From the IMG/VR virus record IMGVR_UViG_3300037258_000147, positions 1 through 64,000 of that record: DNA of 64,000 nucleotides; one strand, written 5' to 3'. Every line of letters begins with the position of its first letter. Within the stretch, counting starts at the first letter, position 1. The notes beneath the pieces are model-generated. The model saw nothing but the letters and a program-made list of their open reading frames with translations. It did no database searches and was not told the DNA's origin. Positions 38,992-46,650 of the stretch are shown here, piece after piece. The DNA is from a virus. A program made the translations under genes and the position numbers.

Positions 38992-41112
38992 TTATCCCCA
39001 CAACCCCGCTCCTAGAATATTCGGCATACCGCCGGGGCTGGCGCTTGGTAAGTCGGGTTCTGGTAAGAAATCTGTCATACTAGACATTAAAGGTGATGGA
39101 GAGTCCAAGGACTGAAACATGCCGTCATCTCCTAACAAAAACCTTGAAGGGGACATTTGTTGGTGTGGACTTATTACTCCGTCGTCGCCCATGAAATACG
39201 CTTGACCTAAATTCGGTCGGTAATTAGGGTCGTAGATGTCATACCAGCCTTGACGATCCACATTCGAAAACATTTCTGTTCTATTCTCTACGATGACCTG
39301 AGTTGCTTTGGGAGCATATCTATTAGGCATCTGAGAGATAACATCTGGTATATCGTCGTGGTGGTGACTAACGAGACATTTTTCCCACTCAGAATAAAAG
39401 GCTTCTAGCTGAGGGTCGTCGGGGGCCATGCAGGCGTTCAGAAATTTCAATCGGCCTTCAGCTATCCACGGGTGCATGGACCGCATACGGACACGTTTTG
39501 CGTCGACCTGATTGTCTGTGGGAACCCAATCAATATGGGAGCACACCTCGATTACGCGAGGATTCTGAGTTCTAAGCGCGGTAGAAATAATGGTGGGTTC
39601 GAGTAATTCGGAACCAGCCGCTTTTTCAATGCCGATAATCCACGGCTGTTCTTGTTCTGCTAGGTCTACGATGGCTTGGGCCAAGGCAGAGTGGTTGAAT
39701 CTGCCGCGAATAATTTTTCGGACGTATCCTACGGTTTTTCTGTTTCCGGTTTTAGTTCCGTCTGGTTTTAACTCGTCTTCTTCGGACCATATAATGGACG
39801 CGCCTGTGGAGTAGTCTCTGCCCTTTTTTTGGCTAAAAGCAAAGTCCCAGAACTGGCAGCAGGGACCTTGACGCGGTAGTCTTTGAAACGGGACAACCGA
39901 GCGAACCATAAAAGCTCGATTGAATTCTACGTCACTTGCCGCTTGAGGATTTTGATTAAGTTGACCTTCAGTTACTCTTTCGTTCTTAGTGAACTTACTC
40001 ATAAAGAAAGAGTAAGACATTAAGTTAGGAAGAAGAAGTATACATCCGTCTTCCCCGGCTTCGGAGTAGGTTACGGGGCGGCCTTCTCTGGCTAATTTCT
40101 CGGCAACTTCCTGCTTTATCTGACAACACTTGCCTATTAAGATGTCTACATTAAAGGTCTGGTTATGTAGAAATTGCCATCCCCGACCCTGACGAAGTAC
40201 CAAGACCTCGCCTTTGGTTTTGAACTTGTCGGTTAATTTTCCGTAGTGGTCTACCTCGTGATAACGGGTTCCGATAAACTGAATGTAGAACCCACCCCCT
40301 CCTGGAATCAAAAGGTTCTCGACCAAATCTAATTTTTCGGATACGCTAAGACATTGGGTCTCTGTCTCAGAGTTCTTATCCGAAACAGCATCATCTGCCT
40401 TTATAACTTCGTAATGCCAGCCCGATTTTGTCTTTCCCACTGACGAAGCAACAATCGTAGGTTCCTTACGTCCGGTTTTCTTTGACTTGTAGACTGGGGT
40501 TGTGTAGAGGTTCCCCTTTCTCATGTCTTTGGCTAGACTGCAATGTTCTGGAAAGAATAGATTCGAGAAACTCGGATCATCCTCCCGGATAGTAAACATG
40601 GCCTTGACTTCGCTCATAAAACCAACAGACAAGCTGGCTTCGGCGGTCAGGTATAGGATTCGGATGCTAGGGTATGCAATAACCCACTGGTAGGTGTCTA
40701 CGTGGTCCGAGAAACTTTTAGCTCCTCCACGCGGCCAAAGCAAGACTCTGGTTTTTACGGGACTAAGTTTCTCAATAGAGACAGCGGGGTCTTTCTTGAC
40801 ATATAGGTCCCAAATGGAGTCGTATTGCGGGTCTAAAAATATGTTTTTCTCTATCGGTAGAATTCCACCGTCAGAAGCCGGAATAGCGTCCCAGAGGAAA
40901 TAATGAGCTAACCACCGAATGTCGAATACGCAGCGCCTACGAACTTCTTTCCCCAAAGACGAGGTAGGTACAGTATCTGATCCTAATTTAGAAAGATTCA
41001 CTAAATCTTGTTTTATTTCCAGAAGAAAGGAGTATAGAATATCGTTTGGGATATTCTCTTTACTTCCATATTGATCCTGGAGTGAGTCGAATCTATCTCG
41101 ATTACCTGACAT
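38992..41112 (-). CDS. terL: terminase large subunit
   Basis: 706 residues. Walker A-like LLWPRGGAKSF at about 125-135, Walker B/acidic KADDAVSD at about 238, a QFWDFAFSQKKG segment starting the RNase H-like nuclease (about 420), and IIGIEKAAGSELLEPTII (about 490) with further acidic residues downstream (HHDDIPDVISQM). ATPase plus nuclease order is that of phage packaging motors. No small subunit is recognised next to it. Confidence 0.85.
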   Translation of the reverse strand: MSGNRDRFDSLQDQYGSKENIPNDILYSFLLEIKQDLVNLSKLGSDTVPTSSLGKEVRRRCVFDIRWLAHYFLWDAIPASDGGILPIEKNIFLDPQYDSIWDLYVKKDPAVSIEKLSPVKTRVLLWPRGGAKSFSDHVDTYQWVIAYPSIRILYLTAEASLSVGFMSEVKAMFTIREDDPSFSNLFFPEHCSLAKDMRKGNLYTTPVYKSKKTGRKEPTIVASSVGKTKSGWHYEVIKADDAVSDKNSETETQCLSVSEKLDLVENLLIPGGGGFYIQFIGTRYHEVDHYGKLTDKFKTKGEVLVLRQGRGWQFLHNQTFNVDILIGKCCQIKQEVAEKLAREGRPVTYSEAGEDGCILLLPNLMSYSFFMSKFTKNERVTEGQLNQNPQAASDVEFNRAFMVRSVVPFQRLPRQGPCCQFWDFAFSQKKGRDYSTGASIIWSEEDELKPDGTKTGNRKTVGYVRKIIRGRFNHSALAQAIVDLAEQEQPWIIGIEKAAGSELLEPTIISTALRTQNPRVIEVCSHIDWVPTDNQVDAKRVRMRSMHPWIAEGRLKFLNACMAPDDPQLEAFYSEWEKCLVSHHHDDIPDVISQMPNRYAPKATQVIVENRTEMFSNVDRQGWYDIYDPNYRPNLGQAYFMGDDGVISPHQQMSPSRFLLGDDGMFQSLDSPSPLMSSMTDFLPEPDLPSASPGGMPNILGAGLWG

Positions 41113-41117
41113 AAACC

Positions 41118-41132
41118 GTCCATTAATTGGAC
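41118..41132. repeat. GTCCA-N5-TGGAC palindrome, exact arms
   Basis: GTCCATTAATTGGAC over the stop of the 41123-41389 gene and 6 bases upstream of terminase. Confidence 0.85.
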
Positions 41133-41389
41133 AAATCGTCCTTGTCTTCCGGAGACCAGTATCGGCAACAGCCTTTTATCGGGTCTATAATCTTGAACCC
41201 GGTTTTCTTGTCCGAAGGAACTTGCTTGTCTTTTGCGACTATCTTCTGTCGGCAAAGATTTTTTCCTGTTAAATACTCGCAAGTTCCGCAGTGAATTCTG
41301 AGAGGGGTCTCGATATATTCAGATACACGAGTTCCTTCTCCGTGGGGTTCGGATTTACCCATCGCGGTTTTGGCTCTTGAGTCCGTCAT
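41123..41389 (-). CDS. Cys-rich small protein
   Basis: 88 residues. CGTCEYLTGKNLC and IDPIKGCCRYWSPED provide four to five Cys in a pattern seen in small phage zinc proteins upstream of terminases. Unknown function. Confidence 0.5.
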   Translation of the reverse strand: MTDSRAKTAMGKSEPHGEGTRVSEYIETPLRIHCGTCEYLTGKNLCRQKIVAKDKQVPSDKKTGFKIIDPIKGCCRYWSPEDKDDLSN

Positions 41390-41559
41390 TACTTTATTTT
41401 CTTTTCCAAAGCCAATCCGTGCATGTCAATTAGTGGAGATTCTTTTCCGTCTCCGTGAAAGCAGTGACCATACCCAGCCTCGGTAAGTTTATCGTAAATC
41501 TCGTAGTAGGTTTCTTCGGAGACTGGCAGAGTTACGTAGGTGTAAGTGGAGGTAAGCAT
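41389..41559 (-). CDS. small hypothetical protein
   Basis: 56 residues (MLTSTYTYVTLPVSEETYYE, then YDKLTEAGYGHCFHGDGKES). The stop overlaps the next start. The 'YeeI..kL.eaGy.h.f.....p.idm.GiaL' pattern is seen in other phages; function unknown. Confidence 0.5.
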   Translation of the reverse strand: MLTSTYTYVTLPVSEETYYEIYDKLTEAGYGHCFHGDGKESPLIDMHGLALEKKIK

Positions 41560-41741
41560 TACTTTTTTCGTTTCCGGGACTGGCCCGATTCGGACAGGGC
41601 GACTGCGATCGCCTGCTTGGGGTTTGTTACTTTCGGTCCTTTTTTAGAACCTGAATGTAGAGACCCGCTCTTAAACTCATCCATTACCGTTTTTACGGCA
41701 GCGCGTTTTCCAGATTTTGTAGTAGGCTTTTTGTCAGGCAT
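41559..41741 (-). CDS. DUF6496-like small basic protein
   Basis: 60 residues. VMDEFKSGSLHSGSKKGPKV followed by NPKQAIAVALSES matches the 'vMhEfK.GkLhSGSk.GpkVtnpkQAiAIaLsEa' family of short basic proteins found in phages and bacteria. Confidence 0.65.
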   Translation of the reverse strand: MPDKKPTTKSGKRAAVKTVMDEFKSGSLHSGSKKGPKVTNPKQAIAVALSESGQSRKRKK

Positions 41742-41904
41742 CTACCAACTCCTTAAGCAGTTGCTCACCATAAACAGCTTCGTTTTCTTTCTCGGATGCT
41801 ATTGCAAGATAGCCGTTTAGACGAGAGTTGTTCGCCGACATTCTATCTTGGCGAATCTTTCCAGTCAGGTAAAATCGAAACCGCTCGATAACGTCTGGTG
41901 TCAT
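41734..41904 (-). CDS. small hypothetical protein
   Basis: 56 residues, helical (VIERFRFYLTGKIRQDRMSA, SEKENEAVYGEQLLKELVD). Overlaps the DUF6496-like start. Unknown. Confidence 0.45.
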   Translation of the reverse strand: MTPDVIERFRFYLTGKIRQDRMSANNSRLNGYLAIASEKENEAVYGEQLLKELVDA

Positions 41905-41911
41905 ATTTCCT

Positions 41912-42631
41912 TTAAAATATCGCGGCGGAAATTTTAGCTCCCGCTGCTAGAAACGGATTAGCTATATTCCACGTTCTTACAAAAGGATTCTTACTAGGGT
42001 GCAAATAAGTATAGGTTGCTTTGGTTTCTACTTGATCTCCAGTTTGGAGCATATGCTCCCCAGTTCCGGATATGGCTACAAAGTTTTTGCTTAACGGGCC
42101 GAGGTTATCCACAAAATCCGAAACCGCTTGTTTCTTTAACAAAGTATTTACGTTTGTTCCAATTTCCGTGTACTGGCTGACCATCGGATTTACTCTACCT
42201 AGCATCCCGTGAAAATCATCAAAAATTGTTTCTTCTTGGGAGTCTAATACGGACAGGTTTTTGTCTTCGTGATTAGCAGCAATTTCTAACTGTCCGGCAG
42301 TTAATCTAAAAGTCCCTAGAGTTTTATTTACATCAGCCAAAGTTCCGCAAGGGCCGGGTACGCAATTCCGATTAATGGATTGTAATGTGGTGTTAATTCC
42401 AACTGAGGTGCCCCCAAGTTTTTCGGAAGCACTGGACAAGGACCGCGAGGTTTTGCTGACCGCTGTATCTAGGTTGTTTAAACTCTTGGTAGTCTGGACC
42501 AAAACCGTGGATGCTTGGTTCCCTAAATTCTTAATAGCCCGAGTCGTAGTCCATAAGAAATACGACCCGAATCCTAGAAATATAACTAGAGACAAGCAAC
42601 AAACGATTTTGGACCAGTACAGGAGTTTCAT
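41912..42631 (-). CDS. membrane-anchored long coiled-coil protein
   Basis: 239 residues. N-terminal transmembrane helix (IVCCLSLVIFLGFGSYFLWT), then a long region of heptads (LNNLDTAVSKTSRSLSSASE ... NKTLGTFRLTAGQLEIAANH). Such anchored coiled coils are common in phage lysis or superinfection modules; not assigned. Confidence 0.5.
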   Translation of the reverse strand: MKLLYWSKIVCCLSLVIFLGFGSYFLWTTTRAIKNLGNQASTVLVQTTKSLNNLDTAVSKTSRSLSSASEKLGGTSVGINTTLQSINRNCVPGPCGTLADVNKTLGTFRLTAGQLEIAANHEDKNLSVLDSQEETIFDDFHGMLGRVNPMVSQYTEIGTNVNTLLKKQAVSDFVDNLGPLSKNFVAISGTGEHMLQTGDQVETKATYTYLHPSKNPFVRTWNIANPFLAAGAKISAAIF

Positions 42632-42640
42632 AGTTCCAAA

Positions 42641-43021
42641 CTACGAGATTTGTCCGGACAAGGCGTTCAGGAAGGATACGATTCCGTTGGCTCCTGCTTG
42701 AATCTGAGCAGCAGTTGGAGTAGGGAGTTTATTCTGCTGTGCATACGCAAGTGCGGTTGGGGTGACTGCGGCGATTACTGCGGCCAGTTTCTGAGTTCCC
42801 GTGCCGTTCTGTTGTGCGGCTCCAGCAGCCAAAGCTTCCGTCTTTAGGGACTCGGTGATATAGGTGTTAGCAAGATTTACAAGACCAGTGATTTCTGGGA
42901 ACGCAGTTTCTGCCACACTTTCTCCTGCGGTAATAAGGGCCTGCCCTTGCGGGCTGCCGACATACGCGAATACTTTCTTCACATCCGCGCCAATAGTTTC
43001 TAGTACGCTCTTAAAACTCAT
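42641..43021 (-). CDS. Ala-rich small protein, holin-like candidate
   Basis: 126 residues, helical and Ala-rich (GQALITAGESVAETAFPEI, TQKLAAVIAAVTPTALAYAQ). Similar small Ala-rich proteins occur beside phage lysis genes, but no clear transmembrane pair is present. Uncertain. Confidence 0.4.
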   Translation of the reverse strand: MSFKSVLETIGADVKKVFAYVGSPQGQALITAGESVAETAFPEITGLVNLANTYITESLKTEALAAGAAQQNGTGTQKLAAVIAAVTPTALAYAQQNKLPTPTAAQIQAGANGIVSFLNALSGQIS

Positions 43022-43281
43022 TTTGTTGCTCCTTGGGGTTGGGCCGGGGGTACCGGCAAAATAGGATTTGAATTATTCCTCGATATTGGAAGTGCTGTTT
43101 GAACCGAATCCCGAATCCAAGTCCATAATTCCTGCGGGGACTTAGGAATGCTAGGAGGCATATTTTTGGCTATAGACAAGCCTCCCGCGATGGCTCCAGT
43201 TCCGTATGCCTCGGAATGTCGAGTGACATGGCCTCCAATAGTGGACCAGAAGTCGCAAAAGAATTTCCAAAAACAGTCCAT
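43018..43281 (-). CDS. hypothetical protein of phage small-gene cluster
   Basis: 87 residues: AYGTGAIAGGLSIAKNMPPS, PQELWTWIRDSVQTALP and a Pro tail. It resembles short proteins that recur in phages with Acidobacteria-like signatures; unknown function. Confidence 0.45.
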   Translation of the reverse strand: MDCFWKFFCDFWSTIGGHVTRHSEAYGTGAIAGGLSIAKNMPPSIPKSPQELWTWIRDSVQTALPISRNNSNPILPVPPAQPQGATK

Positions 43282-43282
43282 T

Positions 43283-43564
43283 TTACATTCCTGCGGGAAG
43301 TGCTTGGGCTTGGGCAGGTTCTGGCGGAGCCGCTGCGGGTGCCGCGCCCTGATCTCCCATTGTTTGGTCTAGGTGATCGTGCAAACTGTTCATATCGGGG
43401 ACTACATGCTGCTCTGTTTCGGGCATACTGCCGTCTTCTTCGGGGGAGAAGTGGTGGTGAGCAATGAATCCTCCCGATTTTCCGCGATGAATTTCTAGGT
43501 GATGCGGCTTTTTGCCGGATTTACTTTTCGACTTTTTTCCGCCCATGGCAGACTTGGCTCTCAT
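43283..43564 (-). CDS. His-rich small protein
   Basis: 93 residues. Lys-rich start, then HHLEIHRGKSGGFIAHHHFS, an acidic middle (SPEEDGSMPETEQ) and an Ala/Pro tail. The 'HLEI.r..nGGFi..H.' pattern is a recurrent phage motif of unknown role. Confidence 0.5.
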   Translation of the reverse strand: MRAKSAMGGKKSKSKSGKKPHHLEIHRGKSGGFIAHHHFSPEEDGSMPETEQHVVPDMNSLHDHLDQTMGDQGAAPAAAPPEPAQAQALPAGM

Positions 43565-43575
43565 ATTTTTTCCTT

Positions 43576-43590
43576 GTCCATTAAATGGAC
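43576..43590. repeat. GTCCA-N5-TGGAC palindrome, exact copy in gene junction
   Basis: GTCCATTAAATGGAC upstream of the His-rich protein gene. Confidence 0.9.
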
Positions 43591-43666
43591 GATTAGATTG
43601 ATTTTGTTAATTAACTGTCGCGCTCGCGAAGGTCGCGCCTTGTGCGTTGCTCACGGTTCCCCAAAC

Positions 43667-45910
43667 TCACTGTCCGGCGAGGAGCAACTGCGGCGGCGTG
43701 CTGCCCGTGCCACTCGTGGAGTCATTCTCAAACACCTTTTCGTCAAACTGCCGCACATCCGGCCAGAGCATCGTTCCAGTACAAGAGCCCGGGTTTGAAG
43801 CAAGCGCATATTTGATCGTCGTCGTGGTCGAACCGGTCATAAACACTTCCGCTCCGGTAGCTGTCCCGGCTCCGCTGGTTGCGCAACTGCCTCCACTGAT
43901 CTGGAGCGGGCCGATAATGTCGTTCGCATTGCCGGGGAGCCCGGAAACAGTCAGAGTCTCCGTTCCGCTGGTCCAGCTTGAGCCCGTGATGGTGTAGGAG
44001 TTCTGGTAGCTCGTGTCTACCGGTAGATGGTAGTAGGCCAGGGCCGCAGGGTTGTCATAGGCGAATCCATTGACGTGAGGGCCGCTAGTCACGTCAGGTC
44101 CAGCGGCGGGGAAAGGATTCGTCGTCGAACCGGAGCAAGAAGTCGGGAAAGTCGCCCAGCTTGTGCAAACCTTCCACCACGAGAGGCCGGTCCCGCCGGA
44201 AGGATGGGCCGTAGCCGAGTTCATGAAGAACGATGCTGGAATGGTACCCGAACCTCCGCAGACCGCTGGTGTGGAGGGGACCGAGTTTTCAAACGGCACC
44301 GCGTTCCCGCTCAAAGTTACGGGGACCTCGCTCGACTGGCACCGCACCGCATTGTTGACCGTATCGTAGTTGGCCCAGCGCATCAGGCTTGTGGGCGTCA
44401 ACGTGTCGCCAGGACCATGATTCACGCGGAAGATTGCGCCGTCGGACGTGCCCTGATACACGGTGCATTGTTGCCCATTTGTATTGCCGAGCGCATTCGC
44501 AACGGCATTGTCGAAGCGGTGAAACGAGTCGAACGAAAGGCCGTCTCCGGTGATTCCTGCGCTATGGATAAACGGTGGATCGGTGCAGGAATCGTAGTTC
44601 CTAAAGAAAGTGTTCAGGTCGCCGGTGCCCCAGGTATCGTCGTCGTCGATCCAATTCATCTCGTTGCCTTCGTTGAGGAGGAAGGAAACGCCGGAATTGA
44701 AATTGTCATGCTGGTAGTCGGTGGACTGTACGTAGTTCGCCGTGACGTTCTGCGCGAAGTTGTACGCGATCACGTCTCCGGTCGATGCTCCGTGGCCCTC
44801 AAGAAACAGACCGTTTTCAGCCAGATTGTTGATGATGAGGCTGTCGGAATCGTTCCACAGCACCACTTGGAATCCATTGCCGGACATCGTGGCCGGGGCC
44901 GCACCGAAGAAATAGCTATTGGCCAGGAGATTGTTTTTTCCTGCGGTATTGTTCCCAACGATGAGTGCGGTGCCGTTACCGCCAACGAACCGCACGCCTT
45001 TAATCCAGGAAGCGTAGCCAACAAGCGCGGTAGTGGGGCTGACGATGGTCAGGTCTTCAAGTCCGCTGCCAAATCCGCTGGTGCCGCTCGACCAGTAGAG
45101 GACGGCGGTGTTGGACGTTGACCAGTTGGGAAGATAGATTCCTGGCGCGAAGCCGAGAGTGTACGAGCCCCCGCCGTTATTGGTGACGGAGGTTATGACC
45201 ACGACTTGCTTTTGTGAGGTCTGTTGGCCGCTCCCCGAACCGCTGCCGGAGATATTGCAGACACTCGACCCTCCGCAGACAAAGACCGCGCCGTTGTCCG
45301 TGATTGATCCTGTCGGGCAGGAATTGAAGCCGGAAGTGTTCTGCGCGCTTCCGCTGAATCCAGAGTCGCATTGGTTGAACCACGCCAGCGCGTGAACCAC
45401 CGGAGTTGCGCCGGAAGCACTGGTTACCGTGACTGAAGTGGCACCGGCGGATGGGCTGGCGTTCAACGTACCGCCTCCAATTGATCCATTGCCTCCAACG
45501 CTTAGAGTTCCACCGGATTGCGTCAGAATGGTGCTCATCGGACCTGACCCGCGCAGCGTTGTGTAAGCAGCGTTGACGCTGAAATTGGAGCTCATGGAGA
45601 ATGCCCCGGCGGCCAGCAGCAGGTACGATCCTGTCGGATTTGCGGAGGCGCAGGCCGATAGCGCAGTGGCAATCGTTGATGTCGAAGTCCCTGCCGCAAC
45701 CGGTACGGTGATTCCCGCCTGAGCGGAAGTACAGGCTGGACGTGTTGGCGGAGTCCAGGGGTTAGGCGGCATCTCACCGTCAGGCAGCGAAGCGGGGAGG
45801 CCCGCCGATCCCCAATCGATTGCGCGCGCGGGAGCGATGATGCCCGACCATGATTGTGCGGGAACAAGCGAACTAGAAAACAACAGGGCCAGAAGCACAA
45901 TCTTCTTCAT
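43667..45910 (-). CDS. secreted-type beta-helix protein (tail spike/depolymerase candidate)
   Basis: 747 residues with a signal peptide (MKKIVLLALLFSSSLVPAQS). TIATALSACASANPTGSYLL, YTTLRGSGPMSTILTQSGG and later GLEDLTIVSPTTAL, GVRFVGGNGTALIVGNN are right-handed beta-helix rungs as in pectate-lyase-like proteins. Codon third positions and G+C are far higher than in the capsid/terminase genes. The gene looks imported, perhaps from host DNA. It probably recognises or digests host surface glycans. Confidence 0.6.
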   Translation of the reverse strand: MKKIVLLALLFSSSLVPAQSWSGIIAPARAIDWGSAGLPASLPDGEMPPNPWTPPTRPACTSAQAGITVPVAAGTSTSTIATALSACASANPTGSYLLLAAGAFSMSSNFSVNAAYTTLRGSGPMSTILTQSGGTLSVGGNGSIGGGTLNASPSAGATSVTVTSASGATPVVHALAWFNQCDSGFSGSAQNTSGFNSCPTGSITDNGAVFVCGGSSVCNISGSGSGSGQQTSQKQVVVITSVTNNGGGSYTLGFAPGIYLPNWSTSNTAVLYWSSGTSGFGSGLEDLTIVSPTTALVGYASWIKGVRFVGGNGTALIVGNNTAGKNNLLANSYFFGAAPATMSGNGFQVVLWNDSDSLIINNLAENGLFLEGHGASTGDVIAYNFAQNVTANYVQSTDYQHDNFNSGVSFLLNEGNEMNWIDDDDTWGTGDLNTFFRNYDSCTDPPFIHSAGITGDGLSFDSFHRFDNAVANALGNTNGQQCTVYQGTSDGAIFRVNHGPGDTLTPTSLMRWANYDTVNNAVRCQSSEVPVTLSGNAVPFENSVPSTPAVCGGSGTIPASFFMNSATAHPSGGTGLSWWKVCTSWATFPTSCSGSTTNPFPAAGPDVTSGPHVNGFAYDNPAALAYYHLPVDTSYQNSYTITGSSWTSGTETLTVSGLPGNANDIIGPLQISGGSCATSGAGTATGAEVFMTGSTTTTIKYALASNPGSCTGTMLWPDVRQFDEKVFENDSTSGTGSTPPQLLLAGQ

Positions 45911-46650
45911 TTGAACCCCGCCGCTGTTCCGGCAAATGATTGGAAGCCTGCGCCGATTTGACCGGTAATCGAAGTCTGCGTGCTGCTGAATATGAAATCC
46001 TCACAACCAGAATCGGTAGCTGTAGTCAGGGTTGCTCCAGAGACTCCTCGCAATGTCGCTGATGATGCGCCTATCGTGCCTGCCGTCCATGCGGCCCCTG
46101 ATCCCGAAGCGCCTGCGCACACAATAACCAACTCCGCAGATGCGCCCGTGGAGAATGCTGGCGAGGTCCATTGCGAGGCTGCCGTGGCTTGGTAGCTTCC
46201 CGTTTGAACGTCGAAAGAGGGCGAGCCAGCGACGGTGTAGTGCAGCACGACCAGGCTTGAAAATGTTCCCGCGCCGGTCGCGCAACTAAAGGTTGTGCTG
46301 CCTGTTGAAGTCATCCTACTCCAGGCACCTTGCAACGTTCCCGGACCACCACCCGTAGCTTGCGGCGTTAACGTATTCCATGTAGAGGACGGCGAACTGG
46401 TGAAGGTGAAGGAAGCGACAGCCCCAAAGGTTCGACAATACTGATATACGAAGTCTCCGGCGGTAACAGAAAGGGCCGGGCTGGTTATGGTGCCTCCGCC
46501 CGCCACTTCATCCACAAAAGTGTAGTTGACAAAAGTGTAGGTCGCACCGCCGCCGCCAGTCGCTTGGGGGACGAACGGGAACGGCATCACCGGAGACTGT
46601 GCCGCGCACGATGCACAGAGGACGAGCAGAGCCAGCATCACTTTGCTCAT
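45907..46650 (-). CDS. secreted-type low-complexity beta protein
   Basis: 247 residues from ATG 46650 (ATGA overlap with the upstream stop); an ORF extension further upstream is only a shadow. Signal peptide MSKVMLALLVLCASCAAQ. The rest is Ser/Thr/Gly/Ala-rich beta (FTFTSSPSSTWNTLTPQATG, GAWSRMTSTGSTTFSCATGA). High G+C like its neighbours. Likely part of a fibre/adhesin set. Confidence 0.55.
   Translation of the reverse strand: MSKVMLALLVLCASCAAQSPVMPFPFVPQATGGGGATYTFVNYTFVDEVAGGGTITSPALSVTAGDFVYQYCRTFGAVASFTFTSSPSSTWNTLTPQATGGGPGTLQGAWSRMTSTGSTTFSCATGAGTFSSLVVLHYTVAGSPSFDVQTGSYQATAASQWTSPAFSTGASAELVIVCAGASGSGAAWTAGTIGASSATLRGVSGATLTTATDSGCEDFIFSSTQTSITGQIGAGFQSFAGTAAGFK

Noticed and set aside
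36700-42130. Partial words like GTCCACGAAATCGGA and ATCCACAAAATCCGA as further palindrome copies
   Set aside because: The second arm does not pair; counted as chance.
44027-45121. 364-codon plus-strand frame opposite the beta-helix gene
   Set aside because: It is an Arg/Val-rich shadow of a G+C-rich gene, with no ribosome site and the wrong strand for the operon.
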